The notes under the pieces: generated by a model
Seen by the model: the letters and a program-made list of their open reading frames with translations, nothing else
Told to the model about the DNA's origin: nothing
Database searches by the model: none
Part shown: positions 31,877-43,729 of the stretch, in pieces
Layout: every line of letters begins with the position of its first letter
Position numbering within the stretch: position 1 is the first letter of the stretch
NCBI GenBank assembly: GCA_032629725.1
Contig: JAFEVB010000022.1
Span: 496,001-560,000 of the forward strand
Source of the DNA: Gremmenia infestans
Lineage: Eukaryota > Ascomycota > Leotiomycetes > Helotiales > Hamatocanthoscyphaceae
DNA: 64,000 nucleotides
Reading direction: 5' to 3'
Made by a program: the position numbers and the translations under genes

Positions 31877-33035
31877 ATGACTACAGAAGAAATTGAGGCC
31901 TCACAGTCCGGAGTCGAAGATGTGGGTGTCGGTGGACCTGGCGCACCGACGCCACTCATAGCTCTCGAGGTACGTGTTTTAGATCGCGAACCCTAGTTGA
32001 ATGTTTAGTAACAATTGTATAGGGCGTTGCAGGTCTTACGAAAAGAGATATACAGCTCATAATTGATGGCGGCTTCAACACGGTTGAGTCTGTTGCATAT
32101 ACCCCGCGTCGGGTTTTGGAACAGATCAAGGGCATCTCGGAGCAGAAGGCGACAAAGATATTGACGGAGGGTATGTTTTAAACCTATCTACATACCTCCA
32201 ACTTTAATTGACGGATTGTACAGCATCCAAGCTTGTACCTATGGGCTTCACCACCGCAACGGAAATGCACCAGCGACGAAGCGAATTAATATCCATCACG
32301 ACCGGCTCCAAGCAGCTTGATACATTGTTAGCGGGTGGAGTCGAGACTGGTTCAGTGACCGAAATCTTTGGGGAATTTCGAACAGGAAAGAGTCAAATAT
32401 GCCATACCCTTGCTGTCACCTGTCAACTACCTTTTGACATGGGAGGAGGTGAAGGGAAGTGCCTTTATATTGATACAGAAGGCACGTTCCGACCGGTCCG
32501 TCTGCTTGCAGTGGCAAACCGATACGGCCTTTCAGGCGAAGAAGTACTCGACAACGTTGCTTATGCTCGTGCGTACAATTCCGACCATCAGCTTCAGCTA
32601 CTTAACCAAGCTGCGACCATGATGTGTGAGACTCGATTCTCTCTACTCATCGTCGACAGTGCTACTTCCCTCTACCGCACGGACTTTGTTGGCCGAGGAG
32701 AGCTGTCTTCCAGACAGACTCATCTAGCAAAGTTCTTGCGGACCCTTCAACGTCTGGCCGATGAGTTTGGTATTGCTGTTGTGATTACAAACCAAGTTGT
32801 CGCTCAAGTCGACGGTGGTCCAAGTGCTATGTTTAACCCCGATCCCAAGAAACCTATTGGAGGAAACATTATTGCACATGCAAGCACCACCAGGTTGAGT
32901 CTCAAGAAGGGTCGAGCAGAAACCAGGATTTGCAAGATCTATGACAGTCCTTGTTTGCCGGAAAGTGATTGTCTGTTTGCTATCAATGAGGATGGTATTG
33001 GTGACCCAAGCCCTAAGGATCTTGAGAAGGATTAG
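31877..33035 (+). CDS. RAD51: DNA recombinase Rad51
   Basis: Three exons (31877-31969, 32023-32170, 32224-33035) code for 350 residues; both introns are 53 nt. An N-terminal helix-hairpin-helix region (about 32-80, KRDIQLIIDGGFNTVESVAY) precedes the FTTA interaction motif (89-92). The RecA core has Walker A GEFRTGKSQ (130-138) and Walker B LLIVD (221-225). Loop L1 lies around YRTDFVGRGELSSRQ, and loop L2 lies around MFNPDPKKPIGGN. Rad51 forms the nucleoprotein filament that performs strand exchange in homologous recombination. Length and motifs are those of a functional fungal Rad51. Confidence 0.96.
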
Positions 33036-33651
33036 GTTGGGGTGTAAAGTATGGTGGTGAGGACGCGTCGCGGTAGGAGAAGGGTTGTATGAATGATACG
33101 AGTGATATGAGGCTTTCTTTTTTATTAATTTGCATTGTTTGTGGCATGGCGTGGGCGGAAACTGGTGCTTTAGTGGTCATGGGATTGTGTTATTGTATAG
33201 CTTTCGGACAGAGTATTTCGGAACTTAGAGACTCAAGAACAAGAACTTCCTATCATACCTACCCAGTAGTACAGCATCTGGAATCTGAGACAGGGGTCGC
33301 TTGTTGAGAATATGCCCCTCCAAGGGGCATATTGGCTGTCAGGGCCAACTACGACTATTGAATAACTTACTCAACCTATGATATCTTAACACATGCTTTA
33401 ATTAACATCCTATCTAACTGCTACTCTTTAATCCAATCCCAAATGTCATGAAACAAATAAACTAAAGACGAACAATGGAAGAATCTTATTTACAAACGCC
33501 TTTGCTGTGAGACAAGGCAGAATCTGCCAAGCGAGACAGCCTCGCTCCAGCTCCAAAAAGTTCAATCTCGCAACTCCATCAAACGCGTCAATTGAGAATG
33601 CGACAAAAACTTTAAAGACGCCCACCAACTTCTTGGATTAATGGAGACAAA
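33036..33651. other. Intergenic, 616 bp, with a short perfect hairpin
   Basis: This lies between RAD51 and the NUP120 gene. It contains the inverted repeat described separately at 33309-33333. There is no supported gene. Confidence 0.5.
33309..33333. repeat. Perfect 11-bp inverted repeat with 3-nt loop
   Basis: AATATGCCCCT, loop CCA, then AGGGGCATATT lie 274 bp after the RAD51 stop. A transcript would fold into a stable short hairpin. Its role is unknown; it may lie in or beyond the 3' UTR. Confidence 0.7.
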
Positions 33652-36600
33652 ATGGAGACTCCGCCTACAGTCTACACCTACAGGGAGACAAGATTAGATC
33701 TGGATTCGTCAATACAAGACTCTACTGTTGCGATTCGATTGCCTGCACCTGGCGCCCCATGGTCTTCGAGAACAGCCCAACGACGACCGCATTTAGTCGA
33801 AATACCTATCGCGGAGGATGAGGATCAATTCAGACAGAGGCATCTTGCTACAGCGGCATCGATCTACCATCGCGTTCACCACAAGTCGCCAAGGAGCTTT
33901 CTCTGGAGGATCTTGGAAGATGGAAAGGTTCTCTCTATTCGGGCTGTAGATGTCTCGAGACAACCAAATGTCGCGGATGCGAATCTCACGTTGCGACTAA
34001 GCTTCCCGAGTCGTATCATACCAACATGTGTTGCGCTATCGGATTCAGATGCTCACGATGTTCTGAGCGTCTTCGTCATGACCGAATCGAAGTACCTCTA
34101 CACGCTCAATTTGCGCCCCGATCACTTTCGAAAACCATCAAGCACTGAAGATAACGTGGGGGACTGGTGCAAATCATATTCACAATCCTCCTTGACCTTC
34201 AAGGTCTGCCATAGACTGGTTGCATTGGCGGCAGATGTGCTCTTGCTGTCATTCACAAACGGCGAGCTGATTAGGCTGACTAGAAAGTCTGGAGGAGATG
34301 GTGAGTTTTACTGTAACGAATCTACTTGCTAGGTCCCTACTGACATAACGCAGGCTCGGAATGGGAGGATAGACACTTCAACGAGGGCGGCTGGGGCAAC
34401 AATCTTCGAAGTTTCATGCCAGCCTCGCTCCAATCAAGTAACTCTATCCACCCGTCAACAGCTACAGCAATGACAAGTGTCACTTTACATGACATGTTGT
34501 ATTGTTTCACGGTTACCTTGGACCACCGGCTCCGAATTTGGAACTTCATTAAATCCAAAATTGTCTACATGGAAGACCTTCTCGGCGAGGAGTTGCAAGG
34601 GCCCGAAAATGCGAAAAGAATCGACCCGGAAAACTCCCAGTTAATAAGAGTCTACAGCGAAAATGAAGACACAGCGTTGTGCGTGACATACTCACCACTT
34701 GGCGCTGGTCAATTCAAGTTTTGGAGGGTGTCTTCGGAAGGAGACGGAAATCTCAGACTTATAGATCTTTTCCCAGATAATGTTCTTGAACCTCAGAGGA
34801 ATACACCTGTAGCTTGGACAATGGCAGATTTCGCCTTGGTAGTAGATAAAGCCGACATTAACAACTTCACCCTCTGGATCCTATGGAAAAACAACACTGC
34901 TTCCCGGGTTCAGAAGTTATCATTCGAAAGCGGCCCAGAAAGCCAGGTGCGGAACGCATGGAGAGAAGATTGGGTTGATATGGTCCCCGAGAACCTAGAA
35001 GGAGATTCTCTCAAGCCAGCAGCCCATTCGGGAGACTCTTCAGATGTGGTTGATCAGTGGCTCCAATTTATCTTATGCCCCGGAAAATTCACCAGAGCGA
35101 CCATTGAGACGAGCCTTATTCTTTGCGCACAGAGCCCAGGTCACCAGATCATCCAAAAAAATGCGACTTTGCCGGAGAGAATGTGCTCAGCTATAGCATC
35201 AGCCGCGTCTCTCAACCGCACATTAGATGGCAAGATGGATTACAAGCAGTTCCGCAACACAACCAACACCCAATGGGGTTCATTTTACAAGGAGCTTCAG
35301 CTTTTAGACAAGAAGCGTGGAGAAGCCCTATCGATGGTGATTGATCCTCAGGGGGGTATGCCGTTAGTTGTTTCGGCAGATGGCATTGTAGCTGTACGAG
35401 AATGCAGTGGTCTGGAACGAGTATGGTATAATAACAAGGAAGCAGTGGTACGCGGTGATGACGAATTCATAGCACGCCCTATCTTCGCCGCTTCAACCTT
35501 TCGGGAGCAATTCTCGATACAGGTACAACAAAGCTGCAAAGGCATGTTGCTTGAAGAGATCTTTGAAGAGCCTTCACTTACAGACCTGGCGCGAATGCGA
35601 ATGTTCTATGACATGTGTGATTTTTCCAATGAAGTAGGAGAGATTCAATATAACGAGCTGGTGAAGAACCTCGGAGGCGACTTCAAAGAGTTCACTCTGG
35701 ATGTCTGCAATGATATTCTACAATTGATGGCGCCTGTGGCGGACATTGAAAAGCGGCCCCTAGAGCTTCCATTGGCTGAGTTTGGAAACAAGATGGTCCT
35801 CAAGGGTGTTCAAAAGACCGTCGAATTGCACCAAAAAGTTTGTTTTGACTTCCTGGTGCTTCTTGTCTTCATTGAGGCAGAAATAAACAATGGGGAGGAA
35901 GGAACCCAGTTTGAAACCGCAGCGGTCTTCCGCCAGCTGGTCTTTACATTCAAGCGGCTCGAGCTCATCAATTGGCTTGTAAACACTCAAATATCACTGC
36001 CTTTACTAAAGACGGGGCGGTCGAATTCCATCACAGAGACGGCTTCGAAGAAACAGACTCCTAAGATGGAAACCATCACGATTTTAGAAGGACTCCTCCG
36101 TCATCTTTTTAGTTTGGATCTAAAAGAGCGCGAGGTAATGCCTAAGGCTGTGACAGAAGTCCTTCTGACAATCTGCGATCCCGAGAGCGAGTTTGAGCTT
36201 CATCCGGCTCTCATCCAGTGCTTCTTACTCAAGCACGATCGGCCCGACCTGGCAATGGAATTTTCCAAATTCGCTGGCCAAGATGCATTCTCAAATTATA
36301 TTCAAGGTCGCGTACACCTTGCCAATAATGATCCTGAGACTGCTGCTACTTTCTTCAAAAAGGCAGCCTTCGGTATATGTAAGTACTGCTCCTACTTTAA
36401 CGATAGACCAACGCTAATGGATCAATAGCCTACCAGGACTCAAAGCACGGTACCGACAACCACAGTGCTGGGTATCTCGACGAGATAGAGAAGCATGCTC
36501 TCAATGCGGGCCTCCCAAAATACTACGCCCACATTGTCTCACTCTACGACCAGCAGAATAGCTTCTCATTCGTCATCGATTTTGCCAGATTGTCTCTACA

Positions 36601-37267
36601 ATTCATCCCACCCGGCAACGAAGATATCGCCTTGCGGAGCGACATGTACAACAGACTCTTCACATCCGCGATCCAAACTGCCCGTTTCGACATCGCGTAT
36701 GCCACCCTCTCACTTTTCACCGACCACGCAGTCCAACACTCCTCTCTCCGCAAGCTCGTCACAAAAATGTGCGAAACCTCCTACGCCAGCCAACTTATTG
36801 ACCTCCCATTCATTGGTCTCCAAGACTCCGTCGATGGAATCCTTGCTCAGAAATGCCACAGCATAGTAGACGTCAACGTGGGCATTCCTTACCACAAGAT
36901 CCTCTACGCATGGCGTATAAAACGCGGCGATTTCCGGGGCGCTGCATCAGTCGGCCTAGAACGACTACAACGGCTCCAGCAATCGGGTGATGGGGATCGA
37001 GGTGATGGTCTTGAGACGCCTGTGACAAGGCAATATATTTCTCTCATCAATGCTCTTAGTTGTGTAGATCCCAAGCAAGCTTGGATATTGTCAGAAGAGT
37101 TGCCCGTGAAGCCGGGGCAGAATAAGAATGGTGGAGCACAGGCGAAGAGGACGGTGGTCACGTTGGAGGATGTTAGAATGGAGTATCAGGCTGAGTTGGA
37201 TCGTATTGCGGCGATTGATAACAATCAGTTTGCGCTTGATGGAGGGGATGAGATGGATGTTTTATGA
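33652..37267 (+). CDS. NUP120: Nuclear pore complex scaffold subunit Nup120 (Nup160 family)
   Basis: Three exons (33652-34300, 34354-36378, 36429-37267) code for 1170 residues. The N-terminal half has the look of the Nup160/Nup120 beta-propeller (TYRETRLDLDS start; LHDMLYCFTVTLDHRLRIWN near residue 265). The C-terminal half is an alpha-helical solenoid (HPALIQCFLLKHDRPDLAME; RVHLANNDPETAATFFKKAA). Nup120 is a member of the Y-shaped Nup84 complex that coats the nuclear pore. An out-of-frame ATG at 33641 starts an 18-codon frame overlapping the true start, in poorer context. The gene converges with VPS26. Confidence 0.85.
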
Positions 37268-37556
37268 AGGCAAAATAGCAGAGGCGTTGATATGGATTGA
37301 TGGAGTTTTGAGTAACTGTAAAATACCAAGGCAGAAATTGGGTCAGAAGATGGAGAATTTGATATCCATGAAAACATCTTGCCTATGGTCATGGTCTAGT
37401 AAGAAATAGGTTAAATGTGAAGCGGGCAATAATGAGGTGAAAGTACAAAGGTTTAGGTTGGGGGTTTAATTCATTGCTTCCAACTTCTTCATAATAGCGC
37501 CGGGGTCTATGGTACAATGGTAAATACTCATGTTCATCCTTTCTCTCATTACATCC

Positions 37557-38701
37557 TCATGCCTGAGGAATCTGCGCTCTCTCTGGTGGAGGAGCTCCTG
37601 CGATCTGTGTTTGCTGACCCGCATTGGCAGCAATTTCTGGTGCTTGGCGATATAGCACGATTTCGGATTGCTTGAAGTACCTTCGTGCATCTAGATGATG
37701 TTAATACTTGTTGAAGATTAGTGAACATTGTCATGGAGGGCTATTTACCTTCGTCGATGAGCACGAGACTTAGGTAATATCTAGTAGAGTACTTCTTGTT
37801 GACTTCCCGGAATGTTGGGGTCAGATCAAAACCGCCTAGGAAAAGTCTGATTGGAATTGTCTCTCCTCTTGATGGGGAGCCGTCCATGATCTAATGCTCT
37901 ATTAGAAAAATCAGGGGGTGTATCCTCAGGGCGACTCACCTCAAATCGCACCAACGTTTCACTCTCATTATACTGATTCGGCGCTGCACCTGTTGTCTCC
38001 CGCCTAATAATAGACAACTCCATATGCTTGATCTTCAATCTGACAAGAAGGAAATAGATGCGTCCAACAATAACATCCTTAAGATGGTATTTCGACTTCG
38101 AGTACTCAAACTCAATATGCAGACAATCCTCGATTCCGACGTCCATCTTGATCGAATTGTTCATGTCAGGCGGTATCCGGTACGAGTAGACCCAGATATC
38201 CTTCTCCCTAATTACATCTGCCATCCGCCTCGACACCGTGACGCGAATAAAGTACCGGAGCCGTACATTGATGCCGCTGTAGGACTCGTATTGCTTCTCT
38301 ACGTTCTTGAAATTGAAATCGAAAGTTTGCGGGTGTTGGAGGTCGCCGGGCGCTGCTAATTCTTGGCCGAGTGAGAGGAACTCGTAGTGATTGCCTCTGT
38401 CGAAGAACATCTCTATATCCATTTGTTAATTCTGAAGCTCCTATTGAAGCGCCCATAGCTCCAGAGCAATGCGCCGGGACGTACCAATGGTGCCAATGAA
38501 CTGGACCTTGATTCCAGTATGCTCTAATCGTTTTCCATCCTTGGGCCGTATGGTGACGGCGCCTTTGACTGATTCCCCGTCTTTGTAAAGCGGTGCCTTC
38601 TCTCTGCGGTTCTTCTCCGTCTTCATGTCTACCATCTGCCTGTCGTCTCCATCTTCCAGCACAATGTCGATATCGACGGGCGTAGAGAAGAAGTAGGACA
38701 T
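37557..38701 (-). CDS. VPS26: Retromer subunit Vps26
   Basis: Four exons (38701-38485, 38412-37940, 37890-37749, 37690-37557) code for 321 residues. The arrestin-like fold is clear from conserved blocks: YFFSTPVDIDI at the start, EFLSLGQELAAPGDL, YSGINVRLRYFIRVTVSRR, LHIEFEYSKSKYHLKDVIVG and IPIRLFLGGFDLTPT. The end is YFKQSEIVLYRQAPE plus a Gln/Pro-rich tail. Vps26 forms the retromer cargo-selective complex with Vps35 and Vps29 and recycles receptors from endosomes to the Golgi. An in-frame TAG just after the third exon is avoided by the fourth exon, whose sequence is typical for the family. Confidence 0.93.
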
Positions 38702-39019
38702 CTTGTCAAGATTTAGGCGTTATACACCCTGCGTTTGGCGTGGATGTGGTTTGCTTTGGGGAGGAGGATAGCTGGGCGAGGTCCACGAATCGAGGCGGCG
38801 TGCTGTACCTATGCTATGGTACAAGGCTGAGTTGTGCACGGGCCATGCCGACCTTCAGAGCTTCCAAATTTCAATCAGGCTCAACCTTGCAACTGTACCG
38901 CGTCAAACTCCCAAGACAACAACTAAACACCACTTGACCAAGAGTGAAAGTGCTCAAGCTGTCTTGAGCCTCTTTAACCCGCGCCGTGCACCGCCGGCAG
39001 CGACACCCACGCCGTCATT
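38702..39019. promoter_or_regulatory. Shared divergent promoter of VPS26 and LSM8
   Basis: These 318 bp lie between the two start codons. C/G-rich sequence lies near the LSM8 side (38985-39015). No specific site can be named. Confidence 0.5.
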
Positions 39020-39451
39020 ATGTCTCTCCAACACTATGTCAACAGTGAGTTGCCTATTTTTGCTGCCCCCTTTCTACGCCAAATGCCATTGCAAAGCTTA
39101 CAACCCATTCTGACAGCCGGGTAGAGAAGGTGCTGGTTATGACTAGTGACTCGAGAACACTTGTGGGAACAATGTTGTCATATGATCAGATGACCAACTT
39201 GGTGAGTATTTTAACTATCTACCATTTCTTGTTGCGTCAGATCTGACCTTGAGTAGGTTCTATCAGAAACCGTTGAGCGTATCATTAGACCCCCAGATGA
39301 TCCAGAGCCATCGAGTGAGATTCCTCATGGACTCTATCTGATCAGGGGGGACAACGTCGTGGTTGTGGGTTTGGTCGATGAGGAGCTAGATGATAGTATT
39401 AGTTGGCTGGAGGTTCGTGGTGCTGTTATTGGAGGGGTCAAGCATTCATGA
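39020..39451 (+). CDS. LSM8: U6 snRNA-associated Sm-like protein LSm8
   Basis: Three exons (39020-39044, 39125-39201, 39257-39451) code for 98 residues. Exon 1 is only 25 nt (MSLQHYVN), and the acceptor is the TAG at 39122-39124, which gives YVNKKVLVMTSDSRTLVG. The Sm1 motif is SDSRTLVGTMLSYDQMTNLV, and Sm2 is GLYLIRGDNVVVVG. LSm8 makes the Lsm2-8 ring nuclear and binds the U6 3' end for splicing. The small first exon and two introns mean that simple open-frame searches miss it. Confidence 0.9.
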
Positions 39452-39929
39452 TAAGATGATTTGGATGGATGGATGCCATATGGGAGTATGAAGAAATGGT
39501 TTTGAATGAAAGGGTGACAGAGCAATGTTGCATCTTGGGCGTTTGGGAAGGACTGAGGACTGAAAGGCCAATTGATACACTTCTGGAAAGCCTTGGGACA
39601 TCTAAAGGCTTTGTGGCCTGTGGATGCTATGATGGATTTAGACTTATCTCGGTGTCGGCAAATACAGCGGTGCTGATTTCAAACGTACCAAGCGAAGTGG
39701 AACTTTGTCCCAGAGCAAGTGCTGCCTTTTGATGTTTGGTGCATGGAGAGATCGAATTTTGAAATGCTAAAATAATCTTATCGATACTCTATTCATAGCC
39801 CATCGAGTGCTCTAAGGTTTTTAAAACTAAAACTAGCATCTACTTAAGCTGCTTTACCACCACTCCCAATGCACGACAGAGATATACCTGCCTAAGTTAC
39901 ATTTCTTATCCTAATTTTAAGATGCTGAT
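39452..39929. other. Convergent intergenic region, 478 bp
   Basis: The 3' flanks of LSM8 and of the nucleoside hydrolase gene meet here. An 87-codon open frame at 39469-39732 has no support. Confidence 0.45.
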
Positions 39930-41600
39930 CTAGCCAAAAATCCTCTCCAAAAGATACGTTCCAAATAGCTCCTCGCCTGGGGTGCCAACAATTCTGGTAA
40001 TCCTGTTGCCCTTCTTAGGATCAAGCCAACTACCATTGTCACCCGGAGCATCACCCTCCGCGACATCTTCTGTATCAGCATCCGAAACAATACTCAGACC
40101 TTCCATTGGATTTGTAATGTCAACAGCTCCGGGGCTCTTGACTTGCTCCACAATACCTCCCTTCTTTCGATTGCGTCGGTCAACGACGTGCATTCCTCGT
40201 GTCCATTGGCCGGCTGTCTCAACTCGGATATCCTCCGGGGCCTTTGGAGCCTGCATCCACGCAGGCGATGAGCGTGTTAGTACGTACCACACACACAACG
40301 GATCATGTAATTCCAAGCCCGGATTTGCTTGTTTCCTAGTGAGGGACTCGATCTTCTCAAACGTCTTGTTGACGAACACAGAAGTCCACTGTGCCAAAGG
40401 ACTCCCGGCTTCGACCAACGGGTCGAGCTTGGCCTGGAATTCTGTTCGGTAAAGCAGATGTGGACTTGTTATGTCGAGGGGAAACATTGTTAGGTTAAGC
40501 TTTCTCGAAAGATTCTTTGGATAAGGCCCCATTGTAGACAGTTTTGAAGGCACTGGGGGGAGGGTCGTCGAAGGATTTGGAGACGTCAGTGCGAATACGC
40601 GAGCGGTAGCAACAGCGTCTGCATAGGTGTTGAATTCCGCCACAGGCGTAACGTTTCCTTCCACGTCAATGGCACCACCCATGACAACAACCTCTTTCAC
40701 TCTCAAGAATGTCTCCGGATCCTCCGCAGCCGCCAGTGCCAAGTTCGTCAAAGGTCCAATCGCAACAATAGTGATTGTATCGCGTGGGTTCTCCTTGAGG
40801 AGACGAAGTATTTCTTTGTGAGCAGCGTCTTGAGAAGGACGAAATGATTCTACAGAGGTCGCAAGTTCGCGAGCTGCTTCAGTCTCTGCCGCAGTTGCGT
40901 TTGCTGGTGGAGGCTGGAAGAGGGTCTTCCATGTATCAGCTGGAGATAGATGTGGATGCTATTCTTTTGGTCAGTAGAGCTCAAGCAATCTAGAACAAGT
41001 TCTTCTCGATAGCTGTACTACAGCGGACAAAAAAGTTCAGCCGGAAATGCCATGTATATACTATGACTTGCAGACATCTGAAGACAAGCTGTCCAAAGAG
41101 TAGACATACCGAAGTGTGGACACCAGCTAGTCCATCAATACCATCTATTAAAAACATTAGTCTAAAACTTAGGAGTCTTTGGAGGACTCCGTACGAAAAT
41201 AATCAGCCATGAGGAGCTCATCATCTAATGGATGTTCGGCACCGACGGCAACAATGGGCTTCGAGCTTTTCATGGCTTCAAACCCTTCAAGTTGACCGCG
41301 AGCTCTACGCCACTTCAACTCCTTCTCGATAACATGGAAGAGTGCAACGACATTGCGCAGACAACTATAAGATGTCAGCTGAGTATAAGTACCATGGATG
41401 AGTCAAATCACCTTTGGACTTGGACATTGCCATATGTAACAGAAATGAGAAGGATCTCTATCTCCTCAGGTTTTGCGGCCAGCGCCAGCAACAGGGCCAG
41501 GACGTCATCCACACCTGAAATGATTTAGCATTAGCCTTAAGCCTGGTGATTATTGCATACCAGGATCTGTGTCAATAATAATACGGTTGAGAGGAGCCAT
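39930..41600 (-). CDS. Inosine/uridine-preferring nucleoside hydrolase
   Basis: Five exons (41600-41561, 41514-41412, 41364-41195, 41144-41110, 40958-39930) code for 458 residues. The N-terminal calcium-binding signature IIIDTDPGVDDVLALLLAL is formed across the first splice joint. Further family blocks are DTITIVAIGPLTNLALA, VVVMGGAIDVEGNVTPVAEF and the late LHDPLCVWY, whose Asp completes the metal site. The enzyme splits ribonucleosides into base and ribose (yeast Urh1 type). The protein is longer than Urh1 because of an insertion near 100-150 and an acidic insert near 415-435. The fourth intron (151 nt) is long, so its ends are less certain than the others. Confidence 0.85.
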
Positions 41601-42328
41601 GATTGACGACCTCAGAAGATATGTTGGGATGGGTACAGTAGCCAAGAATGAGGAATCCCAGATACAGCTGCTTTGGGTATCCAAGTAAGACGGTTAAGTA
41701 ACTTCTGCTTGTACAATGAAACACGATATCATGAGCCCGCTTGCTATTTGGCTTGGTACTCAGAGAAATTCAGGGTCTGCTTTATGACAAATATATATAA
41801 GTATAAGTACAGGTATCGCAGGCACCTATAAGGTGGGGTAAGGGTAGGTGTACATTATGCCAGAGCTAGTCCCAGTGAGGCAGGCACAGGTGTGAAAGCG
41901 GTGAACGATAAGGTTGCCGTATCGGCACCTATGTATCTAGTCGCCTTCCGTATTTTCCAATTTACTGTAACAGTTCACGGGCCAAGCCCAAGCTTGAGCC
42001 AAGAGACATCACTCACCACCTTACCCTAACAACACTGGTCACATCGAAACCGACGGGACACGTCTCTATGGGCTCATCTTGGACCTCGTAACGTGCCCTT
42101 ACTACTACTCACTTTACAGTCTCTACCTACCTTCTTCCTGTGTCCTCCTTCTTCCCCTTTGGCTATTCCTAATTCGCCTCCTATTAGGACACCGTCGCCA
42201 AATCACGGATCCACCGTTGTCTCGACTTTCGAGCCGGTACCCGTCTGAGCCACCAGCGTATCCCTTTCCACATTACCACCCAGCTGTGACACCTACACTT
42301 TCTGCACCTCCCACCTCTCACCGAAATC
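41601..42328. other. Divergent intergenic region, 728 bp
   Basis: This is upstream of both the nucleoside hydrolase and the next rightward gene. It has pyrimidine-rich tracts at 42100-42180 near the latter's start. No supported gene or RNA is present. Confidence 0.45.
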
Positions 42329-43729
42329 ATGGCAACTCTCAGCACACTTGCAGGCTGGGCTGCGCTCATCGCATTCACTGGCGCTTATTGGTACTATCAC
42401 ACGAATTCATCCAAGAATCGTCGATTGCCAGCCGTGAAAGGGGCAAACAAGCAGGTCGAATCACGCAACCCAAAACTCAAGAAGCCCAAACAAGAGGGGG
42501 GGCTCAGCAGTGGCGACCAAGAGGTCAAGTCAGGTGTGAAGAGCCAGAAGAAGAAGACGCAAGTCTCCAAGGTTGAGCGGGAAGTCGAGAGCATCCCCAG
42601 GCCCCAGGCCACCAAGGATGATGACCGGGATGATGACATTGACAACAAAGAGTTTGCTCGGCAGCTTGCCAGTCTCAAGACGGGGACAATCATGGCTCCT
42701 AAATCACAGGCTACAAGCAAACAAAAGTCTGTGAAGCAGTCAAGGGCACAAGAGAAGCTTCCTGTTGAGACGAGCTCAGACAATGCAACGGCGCCTTCTT
42801 CAGCAACTGGAGGAGATGCTGATGACGATCAATCACCATTAAATTCACCTGAGCTGAGTGCAACATCAATGGCTTCAGCAGTCACGGTAAGCTATACTAC
42901 TGTCCATCCCCTATCTAATGGTTGCTTGCATTGGATACTTATACTGACTTATTAACAGAACGGTGATGTCTCAGATATGCTGGAAAAACCGGCCCCAGGT
43001 CCTTCCGTTTTGAAGATCACAGAGTCCAGCGCTCCTTCACGCCCGAAGAAGGCGAAGCCAGTGACTACTTTCGAAGCAGTCGAGACGAAAAAGCAGAGGC
43101 AAAACCGCAAGAAGGCTGAGGCTAAGAAGCTTGCCCGGGAGGAGGATGAGAAAGAGCGACAAGTTACACTGGAGCAGCAACGCCGGACTGCTAGAATTGC
43201 AGAGGGTAGAGCTGCGAAGGACGGAAGCTCATTCACTGCAACCAAGGCGCCCACTGAGTCTGCATGGATCGCTTCACCTGCCAGCGGAGCTAATGGGAGC
43301 AAAGCTGCCAACACTAGTGTCGACCTCCTCGATACCTATGAACCAAGCAAGACGCCAGCTGCTCCCGCCCCAAAGAAGGAGACTACCGTCCCAGCAGAAG
43401 CTCTGTATTCAGAAGGCGAGCTTGCCGGTAGTGACTGGCAAAACAACTTCTCAGCTTTGCCATCGGAGGAAGAACAGACACGGCTGGCGATGGAAGAGTC
43501 TGATAATTGGAAGACGGTCAAGGCGAAGGAAAGGCGAAAGCGCGAGAAGGCAGCCCCCATGGGGCCACAAAGTTCTGGTGATGAAAGGAACGATTATGGT
43601 GTTCCTCCTGTCACCGCGCCGTCCGCTCCTGGAAAGAAATGGGCCACTACACTGGTTCACGTGGAACCAACTGGAGATGTTGTTGAGCGAGAAAAGGAGC
43701 TCCAAGACTCTGAGTGGGAAGTTGCCTAG
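42329..43729 (+). CDS. Membrane-anchored, highly charged protein of unknown function
   Basis: Two exons (42329-42886 and 42959-43729) code for 442 residues. Residues about 5-23 form a membrane helix (LAGWAALIAFTGAYWYY). The rest is very rich in Lys, Glu, Ala and Ser, with a coiled-coil block at about 222-262 (KKQRQNRKKAEAKKLAREED). A more conserved-looking C-terminal part (GSDWQNNFSALPSEEEQTRL; SDNWKTVKAKERRKREK) has the look of a fungal family. Such a layout suggests an ER- or mitochondria-anchored protein with an extended cytosolic region that may bind RNA or ribosomes; that is only inference. Confidence 0.62.

Noticed and set aside
37501..37540. tRNA-like A-box (GGTACAATGGTAAA) near the VPS26 3' end
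   Set aside because: No matching B-box (GGTTCRANNC) or acceptor stem lies at the right distance; the match is by chance.
39469..39732. 87-codon frame after LSM8
   Set aside because: It lies in the 3' flank of LSM8, has no domain, and no conserved feature is visible.
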